From a gamma proteobacterium symbiont of Ctena orbiculata (GTDB lineage: Bacteria; Pseudomonadota; Gammaproteobacteria; Chromatiales; Chromatiaceae), in contig NATV01000114.1 in assembly GCA_003094535.1 (NCBI GenBank), positions 55,536 to 119,535 on the forward strand: a stretch of DNA of 64,000 bases, written 5' to 3'. Shown one piece after another: positions 34,976 through 43,735 of the stretch. The position numbers were made by a program, and so were the translations under genes. The first letter of the stretch is position 1, and each line of letters begins with the position of its first letter. Under the pieces are notes generated by a model. It was not told the origin of the DNA. It did not search any database and worked only from the letters and a program-made list of their open reading frames with translations.

Positions 34976-37150
34976 ATGAACCTGTCGTTACGAAACAATA
35001 AAATCAAATACCCTCTCCTTATCTCTTTCACCCTGTTTCATATCAACCCAGTTGTCGCAGAGGAGGAGGAATCCGCACAACCAGCCCAAGAGGAGGAGTA
35101 TGACGTCATCAGCGTCACCGCATCCCGGGTCGAACGTCGCACCCAGGATGTCGCGGGGTCCATCGATGTCATCGATTCGGCGCGCATCGAAAATGAAAAG
35201 ATGTTCAATATCAAGGACGCCATCGAAGGCAGCCCCGGGGTTCTGATCAATTCCAAGAACTCGGCCTACGACAGCCGCCTGATCATTCGCGGTGCCGGCC
35301 AGAAGGCCAACTATGGGGTGCGTGAGATCATGGTCATCCGCGACGGCGTACCGATGACTGATCCGGACAGCTTCTCACGCTTCGACTTCATCGACACCCA
35401 GGATATCGAACGCATCGAGATCACCAAGGGACCGGGTTCGCTCTTCGGCGCGGGCTCCGCCGGCGGCACCATCCAGATCATCTCCAAATCGGTGTTCGAC
35501 ACCGACAGCAATCGGATCAAACTGGGGGCCGGACAGTTCGGCCAGGGCAATCTGCATGGCCGGCTCGCCGGTGACATCGATGAGAGCAACGCCTTCTCCC
35601 TCACCGCCTCCTATCGCAAAACCGACAATGACTGGCGGGACTGGAATGAGTTCGAGTCGAAGCAGCTCGCCTTCAAGCACGGTTATCTGCTCGACAATGG
35701 CGCCACCCTCGAATCCGAGCTGAGCTATCACGAGGCTGACCTGCAGCTACCCGGCTCAATGGATGAGAGCGAGTTCGAACGCTATCTCGACAGCGGTGAG
35801 CAGAAAGATACCAGCAGCAGCCCCTGGCAACACAGCGGCCGCTACTCGACAATCTGGTTCTTCAACTCCCGTTATGAGCAGGAGATGGACGATCTCACCT
35901 TTAAGCCTCGCATCTACGCCAATCGCTGGGATCACTACCACCCGGTTACCGGTGCGATCAACGACAACCCCGGTACCACGGTGGTCGGCACCGACCTGGA
36001 ACTGGCCTACAGACACCGGCTCTGGGGGCCTAGCACCCTGGTTGCCGGGGTGACCGCCCGCCGCGATGATACCGAAGGCGCTAAGAAGTTCACCTATGCG
36101 GATGTGGAAACCAGTCCGCCGCCGCCCTGGAATCCGATGGGGCCTGAAACCATCCTGCGCACCAACTCCGACGAGGCGGGTGATCTGCTCGAGGAGGAGG
36201 ATGCCACCAACACCCTCTATGGTCTGTTTGTCCAGGAGACCCTGCAGCCAAACCAGCGCACAGTGGTCGATATCGGCTTTCGCTACGATCGCAACAATTT
36301 CGATATCGACAATACCGCCTTTGGTGAATACAGCTACGGCGCCGGTAGCTACACCTTCTTCGATGCCCTGGAGATCACCAATACCGACAAGACTTTCAAC
36401 CTCTTCTCACCCAAGCTGGGCATCACTTATGAACTCAACAACCTGTTGAATCTCTATGGCGTGGTCGCCCAATCGGGACAGGTCCCCTCGGAGTCGGAGA
36501 TCCAAAGCAATCCGAAACTCGATGCCGCGAAGGCACGCAATGTGGAGGTCGGCCTGAAAGGGCGCGCGCAGGCGTGGTCCTTCGATTTCGCCCTCTACCG
36601 TACAACGGTCAGCGATGAGATCGTCTCGGTGCTGAATGAGAATCTGACCACCGAGTTTCAGAACGCCGGCGAGACCCTGAAGAAAGGTATGGAGTTGAGC
36701 GGCCGCTACGATCTCAACCGCCACTTCTGGGTGGAAGGCAGCTTTGCCTATAGCGACTACAGCTTCAGTGATTTCGTAGAGTTGGTACGCACGGGTCCGA
36801 CCCAAACCCCGATTGACCGATCGGGTAACCAACTCCCCTTTATACCGAGGCAACAGTATGGCCTCTCCCTCGGCTACAGCCACCCAAGCGGCTTCAAGGC
36901 CGTGCTGCGCAGCAACAGCTGGGGCAGCTACTACGTTGACAATGCCAACACGGAACAGTATGGCGGTTATGACTTTGTCACCAACCTGCTGCTGAGCTAC
37001 CAGAGCGGCCCGCACCATATCTCGCTGAATGTGGAGAACCTGTTCGACAAGCTCTACGCCCTCGAAGTGAAGAAGAGCACCAGCGGCGACAAGACCTATG
37101 CGGCGGCCTCGCCACGCAATGCCATGCTGAGTTACAGCTACAATTTTTAA
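34976..37150 (+). CDS. TonB-dependent outer membrane receptor
   Basis: A 724-residue active-transport receptor. It has a signal peptide (about 1-28), a probable TonB box DVISVTA (43-49), a plug domain (about 58-170, with GPGSLFGAGSAGGTIQIIS) and a 22-strand barrel ending in an aromatic residue (MLSYSYNF). The ligand is not readable; the barrel is acidic and contains the His-bearing segment WDHYHPVTG. It opens an operon with six further genes, ending in its own ExbB, ExbD and TonB, so it is probably energised by that dedicated motor. The following genes suggest a ligand that must be reduced after import. Confidence 0.93.
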   Translation: MNLSLRNNKIKYPLLISFTLFHINPVVAEEEESAQPAQEEEYDVISVTASRVERRTQDVAGSIDVIDSARIENEKMFNIKDAIEGSPGVLINSKNSAYDSRLIIRGAGQKANYGVREIMVIRDGVPMTDPDSFSRFDFIDTQDIERIEITKGPGSLFGAGSAGGTIQIISKSVFDTDSNRIKLGAGQFGQGNLHGRLAGDIDESNAFSLTASYRKTDNDWRDWNEFESKQLAFKHGYLLDNGATLESELSYHEADLQLPGSMDESEFERYLDSGEQKDTSSSPWQHSGRYSTIWFFNSRYEQEMDDLTFKPRIYANRWDHYHPVTGAINDNPGTTVVGTDLELAYRHRLWGPSTLVAGVTARRDDTEGAKKFTYADVETSPPPPWNPMGPETILRTNSDEAGDLLEEEDATNTLYGLFVQETLQPNQRTVVDIGFRYDRNNFDIDNTAFGEYSYGAGSYTFFDALEITNTDKTFNLFSPKLGITYELNNLLNLYGVVAQSGQVPSESEIQSNPKLDAAKARNVEVGLKGRAQAWSFDFALYRTTVSDEIVSVLNENLTTEFQNAGETLKKGMELSGRYDLNRHFWVEGSFAYSDYSFSDFVELVRTGPTQTPIDRSGNQLPFIPRQQYGLSLGYSHPSGFKAVLRSNSWGSYYVDNANTEQYGGYDFVTNLLLSYQSGPHHISLNVENLFDKLYALEVKKSTSGDKTYAAASPRNAMLSYSYNF

Positions 37151-37162
37151 GGAATTGATCCA

Positions 37163-37951
37163 ATGTACCGGCGACTGCTAGCTGTTGTTATTTCCGCATC
37201 CTTTTTACCACTCACCGGAATAAGCTTCGCAGCGGATGGAGAGAGCCTGCCTGCCGAAGCCGCCCACAACCATCGCGGGGGGGAAAAGCGCATCATCCTG
37301 GAGAATGGCGAGGACGCCGTCATCACCCTCTGGAAGCCCGATCTCACCACCGAGCCGCTCACCCTGGAACATGGCGGAGTCACCTTGCCGAAGACCGGCA
37401 TGGACAACTACCACGTCATCCTCGCGGAGAAGGATTGGGGCGATCACAAGGAGGTTGTGATTCGGTACGAGTACCGACACGGCCCCCCCAGCAAGCAGAG
37501 CCCCTCCAGGCTGACAGCCCAGCAGAAAACCGAATTCGAAATCGTCCCCGCTCCGATCCCACGGGAGCACTATCGCTATCACTCTCAACAGCGTTGGGGT
37601 TTTGTTGTGCGTTTCGAAGGCCAACCGGTCGGCGGTCTCGAGGTCGAACTGCAGACATCAAACGGCAGCCATCTCTCAGTCACCTCGGATGCAGAGGGAC
37701 GGGTGGAGTTTTTGATTCCCGACGATTTCCCAGGTGTGGTCAAGGGAGAGCGGGATCGAAGACTCGGTCAATTCAGCGTCAGCAGCGAGTACCATCAGGG
37801 TGACCGACGCTACACCACCCAACTCAGTGCCGACTACCGGGTATCTCCCAGCCATTGGCAGTCGACCCGGTTGGGGCTGCTGATCGTCGGATTCGGATTT
37901 ATTGCCGGCAGCGTTATCGGCCGGGTCAAAAAGGGAGGGGATGGGAAATGA
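37163..37951 (+). CDS. Exported, C-terminally anchored periplasmic protein with DUF4198-like domain
   Basis: A 262-residue protein with a signal peptide (about 1-23, ending SFAAD) and one C-terminal membrane segment (about 235-252). The mature N-terminus is His-rich (AEAAHNHRGG, later EYRHGPP and REHYRYHSQQ). The middle contains GQPVGGLEVELQTSNG and TSDAEGRVEFLIPDDFPGV, the pattern of DUF4198/transthyretin-like domains found in nickel- and cobalt-uptake accessory proteins. A metal-binding role is therefore inferred. It is 12 bases after the receptor and its stop overlaps the next start (ATGA). Confidence 0.75.
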   Translation: MYRRLLAVVISASFLPLTGISFAADGESLPAEAAHNHRGGEKRIILENGEDAVITLWKPDLTTEPLTLEHGGVTLPKTGMDNYHVILAEKDWGDHKEVVIRYEYRHGPPSKQSPSRLTAQQKTEFEIVPAPIPREHYRYHSQQRWGFVVRFEGQPVGGLEVELQTSNGSHLSVTSDAEGRVEFLIPDDFPGVVKGERDRRLGQFSVSSEYHQGDRRYTTQLSADYRVSPSHWQSTRLGLLIVGFGFIAGSVIGRVKKGGDGK

Positions 37952-39003
37952 ACAGCATCCTCAACCTCTCCCTGCTGCGTAAGCTGGTGCAGATCGGCGC
38001 CTTTGTCTTTTTCGTCTATGGCGGCCTGGTCACCGGGTACTACCTGGAAGACAAGATCAGCCGCTCCCTGCCCGCCTTGAGCTGTGCCTACGATCACCAG
38101 GGTGCCGATCTCTGCACCCTGATCCCGATCCAGCACCAGATGGATCACCGGCTGGGTGAGGCGATTGCCAACGGCGGCAACCTGATGATGGGCATCATGC
38201 CGACGCTGATTACCCTGGGGACCTTCCTGCTTCTCTTTGTCGTGCTCAACAAGGCCTTCTGCGGCTGGATCTGCCCCTTGGGCAGCTTCCAGGAGATCCT
38301 CCAGATCATCGGCCAGAAACTCGGTCTGCGGCGCCATGAGTCGCTCAGCGAGAATCTGGTCGAGCGTATTCGCCCGGTGAAGTGGTTCATCCTGCTTCTG
38401 CTAGTCTTCGCATTTCCCCTGCTTACCGGCATGGGCATGTTGAATCACGATCTGGGCGATCCCTTCTGCCGCATCTGCCCGAGCCGCATCCTCACCACCC
38501 TGGCCACCGGTGATAGCTCGCAGATCTATCTCGACACCGCCAACACAACCACCATCGTGACGTCGCTGCTGGCCGATTTTCTCTTTGGCCTGATGATCGC
38601 CCTGGCATTGACCGTGCGTCAGCCCTTCTGCCGCATCTGCCCGATGCTCGCGATGCATGCGGTATTTCGCAAAATCGGCCTTTTGCGCCTGGTCAAGAAC
38701 GCCACCCCCCGTTGCGATCGCTGCGGTCTCTGCGCCAAGGCCTGTCCCATGGATATCCGCGAGATACACACCGACATGGAGAGCCGCAACGTTACCTTCG
38801 AGGACTGCACTCTCTGCGGCCGCTGTGTGGAGTTCTGCCCAGACCAGGATGTACTGCAGCTGAAATACACCCGCTTCCCCGTTTTCAGCTCCAGCCCGCA
38901 CTATTTCAAACAGCGCAAGAAACAACAAAGCCAATGGCAGAAGCGCACGCTCATCGGCTGGTTCAGGAAGCGCTCCGCCATCCCCGGGACCGAATCGTCA
39001 TGA
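37948..39003 (+). CDS. NapH/CcoG-like membrane polyferredoxin
   Basis: A 351-residue inner-membrane protein with about four or five hydrophobic segments. It carries three CxxxCP/CxxCP pairs in or near the membrane (C105/C109 in FCGWICPLGS, C174/C177, C228/C231) and two complete ferredoxin motifs near the C-terminus (C256-C259-C262-C266 and C287-C290-C293-C297). A periplasmic loop holds C46 and C56. This is the NapH/NosR/CcoG architecture, which passes electrons across the inner membrane. The start at 37948 overlaps the previous gene and has AGGGAGG upstream. In this operon it probably reduces something in the periplasm. Confidence 0.88.
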   Translation: MNSILNLSLLRKLVQIGAFVFFVYGGLVTGYYLEDKISRSLPALSCAYDHQGADLCTLIPIQHQMDHRLGEAIANGGNLMMGIMPTLITLGTFLLLFVVLNKAFCGWICPLGSFQEILQIIGQKLGLRRHESLSENLVERIRPVKWFILLLLVFAFPLLTGMGMLNHDLGDPFCRICPSRILTTLATGDSSQIYLDTANTTTIVTSLLADFLFGLMIALALTVRQPFCRICPMLAMHAVFRKIGLLRLVKNATPRCDRCGLCAKACPMDIREIHTDMESRNVTFEDCTLCGRCVEFCPDQDVLQLKYTRFPVFSSSPHYFKQRKKQQSQWQKRTLIGWFRKRSAIPGTESS

Positions 39004-39710
39004 TACCCATAGAGCCGGTCAGCCTCAGCTTTGGCGCCGCACTGTTGCTGGGGCTCAGCTTCGGCGCCGGCCCCTGCACTATCGCCTGCCTGCCCTACCT
39101 GGGACCTGTCTTCACCTCCTGCGACCAAGGTAGAGGGAGCACCTGGCGTACCCTGGTGCCGTTCTCCCTGGGCCGGGTCAGCGGTTACACCCTGCTGGCG
39201 GCTGCAGCCGGTTGGGTAGGGCTCTGGGTGGAGGATCTGGTTGCCGGTCCCTGGGTACGCTGGCTCCTGGGCGGCGCCACGGTTCTGGTGGCACTCTCCA
39301 TTCTCTTGCGACGCCGTCCTGACAGATGCGCATCGGCTTTCCAGACCAGCCAAACCGTAAAACTCACCAGCAAACCTGGGGCGGGAGTGGGCACAATAGA
39401 AAGAAGCAGTCTGCCTGGCGGGCTCTACTTGATGGGGCTGGGCATGGCATTGAATCCCTGTGCCCCGCTGACCACCCTGATACTCGCCGCGGCCACCAGC
39501 GCCAGCCTCATCACCGGTGCCTTCCTCGGTGCGGGCTTTGCGCTGGGAGCGGTCCTTCTACCCACCCTGGTCTTCGCCTTCGGGGTCGCCCACCTTGGCC
39601 GGCAGATCAGACTCCACCTGGCGCGCCACCGCATCGCCCTGGAGAATACCAGCATCGGACTGCTTCTCATGATCGGCTGTGCCACCGCTTTGGGATGGAT
39701 CACACCATGA
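39000..39710 (+). CDS. CcdA/DsbD-like or TauE/SafE-like membrane protein
   Basis: A 236-residue protein with six hydrophobic segments arranged as an internal repeat. The first repeat contains GPCTIACLPYLGPV (C26, C30) with C41 just after, and the second NPCAPLTTLI (C153), matching the Cys-Pro features of CcdA and DsbD thiol-reductant carriers, while databases often name such proteins sulfite exporters. A reductant carrier fits the polyferredoxin next to it better than an exporter. The ATG overlaps the previous stop (ATGA), and its own stop overlaps the exbB start in the same way. Confidence 0.78.
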   Translation: MIPIEPVSLSFGAALLLGLSFGAGPCTIACLPYLGPVFTSCDQGRGSTWRTLVPFSLGRVSGYTLLAAAAGWVGLWVEDLVAGPWVRWLLGGATVLVALSILLRRRPDRCASAFQTSQTVKLTSKPGAGVGTIERSSLPGGLYLMGLGMALNPCAPLTTLILAAATSASLITGAFLGAGFALGAVLLPTLVFAFGVAHLGRQIRLHLARHRIALENTSIGLLLMIGCATALGWITP

Positions 39711-40369
39711 ATATCGCTGAACTGCTTGCCAAAGGCGGACCGGTCATCTGGATTCTCGCCCTCTACTCCTCCATTGGACTGACCATCGTGCTGGAACGCT
39801 ATTTTCTCTTTTTGCGTCTGCGCCAATTGCCACAACAGTGGCAACAGAAACTGGGGCAGCTGCTCGACGATTCAGCGACGCATCAGGCGTTGAACCAGCT
39901 TAGGGGACCCGAGGCGAATATCATCCGCGCGATGGTGGAGGCCCAGCAGGATGGCATCAAGGATCTTCGCGGAGTCGGCGAGCGGGTGAGGGGCGAGGAG
40001 ATCCAGCGTATGGAGTTTGGTCTGCGCACCCTGGGCATTCTGGGCAATACCGCCCCCCTGCTCGGCCTTCTCGGCACCATCACCGGCATGATCAAGGCCT
40101 TCATGGTCATCGAACAGGCGGGTGGCAAGGTAGATGCCCAAGCCCTGGCAGGCGGGATCTGGGAAGCGATGATCACCACCGGTGTGGGCCTCGCGGTGGC
40201 CATACCCCTGCTGTTGATGCTCCATTTCCTGGAGGGGAGCGTGGAGCGTCGGGCCCGGAAAATGAGCCGTTGCATCGCCCTGCTGCTGGAGAGACGGGTT
40301 GCTGAATCGGTTCTGCCCGCAGAGACGCAGCTGACTCACCACTGGGAGAACATTACTGATGGAGTATGA
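39707..40369 (+). CDS. exbB: MotA/TolQ/ExbB proton channel protein
   Basis: A 220-residue inner-membrane component of the motor that energises TonB. Three membrane segments are visible (about 12-32, 105-130 and 152-175), with the conserved block LRTLGILGNTAPLLGLLGTITGMIKAF (about 105-131) and GIWEAMITTGVGLAVAIP near the third. It starts MNIAELLAKGGPVIWIL at 39707, overlapping the CcdA-like gene, and overlaps exbD by 11 bases. Its place in the operon indicates it serves the receptor at 34976. Confidence 0.93.
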   Translation: MNIAELLAKGGPVIWILALYSSIGLTIVLERYFLFLRLRQLPQQWQQKLGQLLDDSATHQALNQLRGPEANIIRAMVEAQQDGIKDLRGVGERVRGEEIQRMEFGLRTLGILGNTAPLLGLLGTITGMIKAFMVIEQAGGKVDAQALAGGIWEAMITTGVGLAVAIPLLLMLHFLEGSVERRARKMSRCIALLLERRVAESVLPAETQLTHHWENITDGV

Positions 40370-40760
40370 GTTCAAACGGCGCTCCAGCCATGTGCTCAAC
40401 CTCACGCCCCTGATCGATATCGTCTTCCTACTGCTGGTCTTCTTCATGCTTACCGCTCACTTCATCGAGGATCAGGCCATCGACATCCAACTGCCGGAGG
40501 CGCAAACCAGTCAGCCCAGTGTCGAGGATGACACCGTCGAGGTGACCCTGTTGCCCAATGGGAATCTGCTGGTGGATGGAGAGGCCGCGAACCTGGAAAA
40601 CCTCGAGCAGCGTTTGCGCGGCGCCCTGCATGCCCCCAACAAGCGATTTGTCAGACTCAAGGGTGATCAGGCCGCTGCTTTCGGTACCGGGGTAAAGATC
40701 ATCGACGCGGCGCGCAGGTCCGGTGCCGAATCACTGGACATCCTCACTGAGAAGCCATGA
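40359..40760 (+). CDS. exbD: ExbD/TolR-type proton channel protein
   Basis: A 133-residue single-span protein. The membrane segment is LTPLIDIVFLLLVFFML with the proton-carrying Asp at D20, as in ExbD and TolR. The periplasmic part (about 45-133) has the usual two-layer fold with VEVTLLPNGNLLVDG and a C-terminal AARRSGAESLDILTEK. It overlaps exbB at its start and tonB at its end (ATGA). Confidence 0.94.
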   Translation: MEYEFKRRSSHVLNLTPLIDIVFLLLVFFMLTAHFIEDQAIDIQLPEAQTSQPSVEDDTVEVTLLPNGNLLVDGEAANLENLEQRLRGALHAPNKRFVRLKGDQAAAFGTGVKIIDAARRSGAESLDILTEKP

Positions 40761-41434
40761 TTCGAACCAATGCCGGCTGGCGATTGCTGGCGCTCTCCCT
40801 CTCTTTATTGTTGCACCTCCTGTTTGTCACCAATTGGTCCGACAAGACCATCGCCAACGCCGCCATCGAAGAGAAGATACCGCCGATGCTGGTACAGCTA
40901 TCATTTCAGCGACCCCCACCGGAACCCATCCCCGAGGTCATAACGCCTCCCAAGCCCCCGGCCAAAGAGGTGGTGAAACCAAAACCCAAACCAAAGCCAA
41001 AACCTAAGCCAAAATCTAAGCCGAAGCTGAAGAAGAACAGGATCAAACCTGTTCCTAAACCAATGGTCGTGGAGAGACAACCTGTCGCCCCTCCTGAGGA
41101 GACACAGATCGCTGCACAACCGCCTCCACCTCGAGTTCAACCCAGGGTGGATTTCAAGGAACAGTATCTGGCCAAGCTGATGGCCAAGATTGAGGCGAAC
41201 AAGTACTACCCCACCGTTGCCCGGCGCAGAAACATCGAAGGAAAAATCGAGGTCAGCTTCAGGCTTGCCTGCGACGGCGAGGTCACGGAATTGAAGATTA
41301 GCGGACGCCACGGCCTGCTGCGCAAGGCCGCGGGCAAAGCCATCAATGCCGCACAACCACTGCCCGAGCCACCTTCCCAGGTCGACTGCCCGCTGCCGGT
41401 CAGCTACGCCATGGCCTACACCCTGGATAAATAG
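40757..41434 (+). CDS. tonB: TonB-family energy transducer
   Basis: A 225-residue protein: membrane anchor (about 8-24), a long Pro/Lys linker with KPKPKPKPKPKP (about 75-95) and a C-terminal TonB domain (about 135-225) with YYPTVARRRNIEGKIEVSF and LPEPPSQVDCPLPVSYAMAY. The linker is about the usual length to cross the periplasm. It ends the operon, 78 bases before the convergent oxidoreductase gene. The DNA repeats seen in the linker are coding repeats of Lys-Pro and not a separate element. Confidence 0.93.
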   Translation: MIRTNAGWRLLALSLSLLLHLLFVTNWSDKTIANAAIEEKIPPMLVQLSFQRPPPEPIPEVITPPKPPAKEVVKPKPKPKPKPKPKSKPKLKKNRIKPVPKPMVVERQPVAPPEETQIAAQPPPPRVQPRVDFKEQYLAKLMAKIEANKYYPTVARRRNIEGKIEVSFRLACDGEVTELKISGRHGLLRKAAGKAINAAQPLPEPPSQVDCPLPVSYAMAYTLDK

Positions 41435-41490
41435 TGTACTCCCTTCCAGGTCAAGTGGCAGATTGTCTAGCCATTGCGTCAATGACTTCG

Positions 41491-41520
41491 AGAAGTTTTA
41501 AGTTTTGAGTTTTAAGTTAA
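41491..41520. repeat. Copy of the A/T-rich dispersed repeat
   Basis: AGAAGTTTTAAGTTTTGAGT followed by TTTAAGTTAA matches the arms seen at 8022, 12928 and 48282. It lies between two convergent genes and supplies the last codons and stop (TAA at 41512-41514 on the minus strand) of the oxidoreductase gene. Confidence 0.75.
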
Positions 41521-42492
41521 TGTGATAACGATTGATCCCAGCCTTTGTTCCGTCTCCACGCTGCGATGGGCCTCCACAGCCTCTTCCATTGGATAGACTT
41601 TGTCCACCGTCGGTCCGATCTCACCCTTCTCTATCATCTCCCTGAGTGTATTCAACTCCTCTTCGGTTTCTCCGGCAAATGCAAACATAGCCTGTTTGTC
41701 ACTGAATCTTGAGACCATGATTGACCTCAACATGTCTGAGACACGGGGGTTTGCCAACAGATAACGCCCATTCCTATTGAGCAGTTTGATGCATTTTTTA
41801 AAGGGTGTTTTAGCGACCATGCTGAAGATCACATCATAGCTTTGTTCACTTTCGGTAAAATCCTCCCGGGTATAGTCGATGAAGTGGTCGGCGCCTATTT
41901 CACGCAGCATCTCCTCCTTGATGCCGCTGTCCACCGCGGTCACCTCCGCGCCCATTGTCTTGGCTATCTGCACACCAAACGTTCCAATGCTGCCGCCTGC
42001 GCCATTGACCAGTACCTTCTCTCCGGATTTGATCTCAGCCTTGCGCATAAAGTGGAGTGCATTCAAACCACCCAGGGGCACGGCCGCCGCTTCGGCATAA
42101 GTGAGATTGACCGGCATCCGCACCAGAGTGTAGTGCTGCGGAAGGGTCATATACTCTGCATAAGCCCCCAAACGCAACTTGGTCGAACCAAATAGACTAT
42201 CTCCCTTATTGAATCTTGTGACCTCTTTGCCAATGGCTTCCACCTCGCCTGCGAAGTAGCCTCCAAGTATTCTTTTTCTGGGCTTGAACAGCCCCAACAT
42301 CAACCTCAACGAGGGCATAAACCACTTAACCTGAAAATTGAAGCCGCGCATTTCACAATCGGCCTTGGTGGCTTCCGCGGCGCGCACCCTGATCAGGAGC
42401 TCGTCATCCTCGGGTATGGGCGGGACAACCTCCTCGACATGGAGCACTTCGGGTGGACCGTATTTGGTATAGACGACAGCTTTCATGGTCAT
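41512..42492 (-). CDS. Zinc-independent medium-chain NAD(P)-dependent oxidoreductase (quinone oxidoreductase-like)
   Basis: A 326-residue MDR-superfamily enzyme starting MTMKAVVYTKYGPPEVLHVE. The GroES-like domain is followed by the nucleotide-binding fold with LVNGAGGSIGTFGVQIAKTMGAEVTAV (about 145-171). The catalytic zinc Cys and the structural-zinc Cys cluster are absent, pointing to the quinone reductase or related group. The ATG at 42492 has AAGGA seven bases upstream; an in-frame extension to 42558 is not supported. Its last codons fall in a dispersed repeat, so the C-terminus may have been set by that insertion. Confidence 0.87.
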   Translation of the reverse strand: MTMKAVVYTKYGPPEVLHVEEVVPPIPEDDELLIRVRAAEATKADCEMRGFNFQVKWFMPSLRLMLGLFKPRKRILGGYFAGEVEAIGKEVTRFNKGDSLFGSTKLRLGAYAEYMTLPQHYTLVRMPVNLTYAEAAAVPLGGLNALHFMRKAEIKSGEKVLVNGAGGSIGTFGVQIAKTMGAEVTAVDSGIKEEMLREIGADHFIDYTREDFTESEQSYDVIFSMVAKTPFKKCIKLLNRNGRYLLANPRVSDMLRSIMVSRFSDKQAMFAFAGETEEELNTLREMIEKGEIGPTVDKVYPMEEAVEAHRSVETEQRLGSIVITLT

Positions 42493-42518
42493 TGCAAATC
42501 CTTGTGAAGCGATTATCA

Positions 42519-42665
42519 GTCCGCAAATGAACGCAAATTTCCGTGAATTTGATGCCACGTTCTTTCATATTAATTGGACTGATCAGTTGACTGGCGGTAA
42601 AAGCTTTTTTAACAGACTCCTACCTAGATATTAACAATCAAATTTATTTGCGTTCATTTGCGGAC
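42519..42665. repeat. 147-base inverted-repeat element
   Basis: GTCCGCAAATGAACGCAAAT at 42519-42538 is exactly reverse complemented by ATTTGCGTTCATTTGCGGAC at 42646-42665, 20 of 20 bases. The interior is AT-rich with no open frame. It lies between the oxidoreductase start and the glyoxalase-like gene's end, so it covers the likely oxidoreductase promoter. The arms are a REP-like sequence or the ends of a small non-autonomous element. Confidence 0.85.
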
Positions 42666-42688
42666 TTGTTAATAACCCAACCTGAGCA

Positions 42689-43051
42689 TTACTCAACAAC
42701 CAGATGGATGATGTTGTTCGGACCGCTCAGCCAGAATCCTTTGAATCCTTCCGGCAGCGGCTCAATCTCGTCCCTGATGGCGCACCCCTGATCAGCCAAG
42801 TAGCGTTTGGCCGCTTCAGCATCGTCTGTCTCTATCTCCAACCATACTTCTGATTGACTCAGCCCGACGATTCTGTCAATCCATAGATTCTTGTCGCCGA
42901 AATCAAAGGTCACCGACTCGAACGGATCCGGAGAATTGGAGGGTATTCGTTGTAAGCCAAGCAGCTGTTCATAGAACAGCACTGTTTTCTCATATTCGTG
43001 AGATGGCACTTTAATGGCGATATTTCTGCCAGCCTTGAAGGTTGGTTTCAT
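42689..43051 (-). CDS. VOC (glyoxalase/bleomycin-resistance) family protein
   Basis: A 120-residue single-module VOC protein with the two beta-alpha-beta-beta-beta halves: NIAIKVPSHEYEKTVLFYEQ and VWLEIETDDAEAAKRYLADQ, ending WLSGPNNIIHLVVE. A metal-binding Glu/His pattern is partly present. Its substrate is unknown. It lies on the minus strand, 66 bases after the gamma-glutamylcyclotransferase-like gene. Confidence 0.82.
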   Translation of the reverse strand: MKPTFKAGRNIAIKVPSHEYEKTVLFYEQLLGLQRIPSNSPDPFESVTFDFGDKNLWIDRIVGLSQSEVWLEIETDDAEAAKRYLADQGCAIRDEIEPLPEGFKGFWLSGPNNIIHLVVE

Positions 43052-43117
43052 GGCGTCTCCTTCCCTAGCGCGGCTTGCATCAGATAGATTCTTTGTCTTG
43101 TTAAAATATAGGTGGGA

Positions 43118-43636
43118 TTAGCGATGACTCAAGCACAATTCCGGCTGTTCATAGATAGCCATTTCAAGGGCGTGGCGTTGAGGGTCGGGGTCCGCCCTTG
43201 ATGCAACTCGCTGCAGTCTGTCGATGTAGGCCAGCGGCAGCTCGTATTCCAATGCACCTGTCATGACATGGTGCTTATACCAATGAAACGGTTTCAAAGT
43301 TTTATCGATGGATGTGGCAAAGTAGGTGTAGGCAGCCATCGCCCTGCCTTGGGGGGTGATGATTTCAACCCCTTTCACCTCGTATCCCTTCCCCAATCCC
43401 TCTATCCGATCCAGCACCGCCCTGTCAGCCTTTGAGATTTCGTAGACGATCCCAATCACAACCTGGTTGTCATTTTCGGTCTCACAGGCATCGCACTTAG
43501 CCGAACCATCCCGGCTCCTCTTATGGAAAACCAATTCATGGCCATGCAGTGTCGCGGTGGTCACATATTCTGCTGCAGGCACTCTACTCAACAGCCTCCG
43601 GCTTGACATATTGGATCCATAGGAGAAATAGAGCAT
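43118..43636 (-). CDS. Gamma-glutamylcyclotransferase-like protein
   Basis: A 172-residue protein starting MLYFSYGSNM, the family motif YGSNM that binds the gamma-glutamyl group. The catalytic Glu is in LDRIEGLGKGYEV (about 84-96). The two-cysteine segment KCDACETEN is unusual. Members cleave gamma-glutamyl peptides to 5-oxoproline, which would connect with gshA, but many only resemble the enzyme. The ATG at 43636 is chosen because the frame before it (to 43675) begins with TTG and does not match the family. Confidence 0.85.
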   Translation of the reverse strand: MLYFSYGSNMSSRRLLSRVPAAEYVTTATLHGHELVFHKRSRDGSAKCDACETENDNQVVIGIVYEISKADRAVLDRIEGLGKGYEVKGVEIITPQGRAMAAYTYFATSIDKTLKPFHWYKHHVMTGALEYELPLAYIDRLQRVASRADPDPQRHALEMAIYEQPELCLSHR

Positions 43637-43735
43637 GGTGTCGACCCGGGGCTCACAAAGACGCTGACTCTCCAAGTCTAGATGATGGTGATCAGTCGTG
43701 CTGCCATACGGGTTCAGCCAGATGTCGACGGTGGC

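Noticed and set aside
40970..41045. Tandem AAACC(A/C)AA-like DNA repeats that resemble a small array
   Set aside because: They encode the Lys-Pro linker of TonB; irregular spacing and no spacer structure rule out CRISPR.
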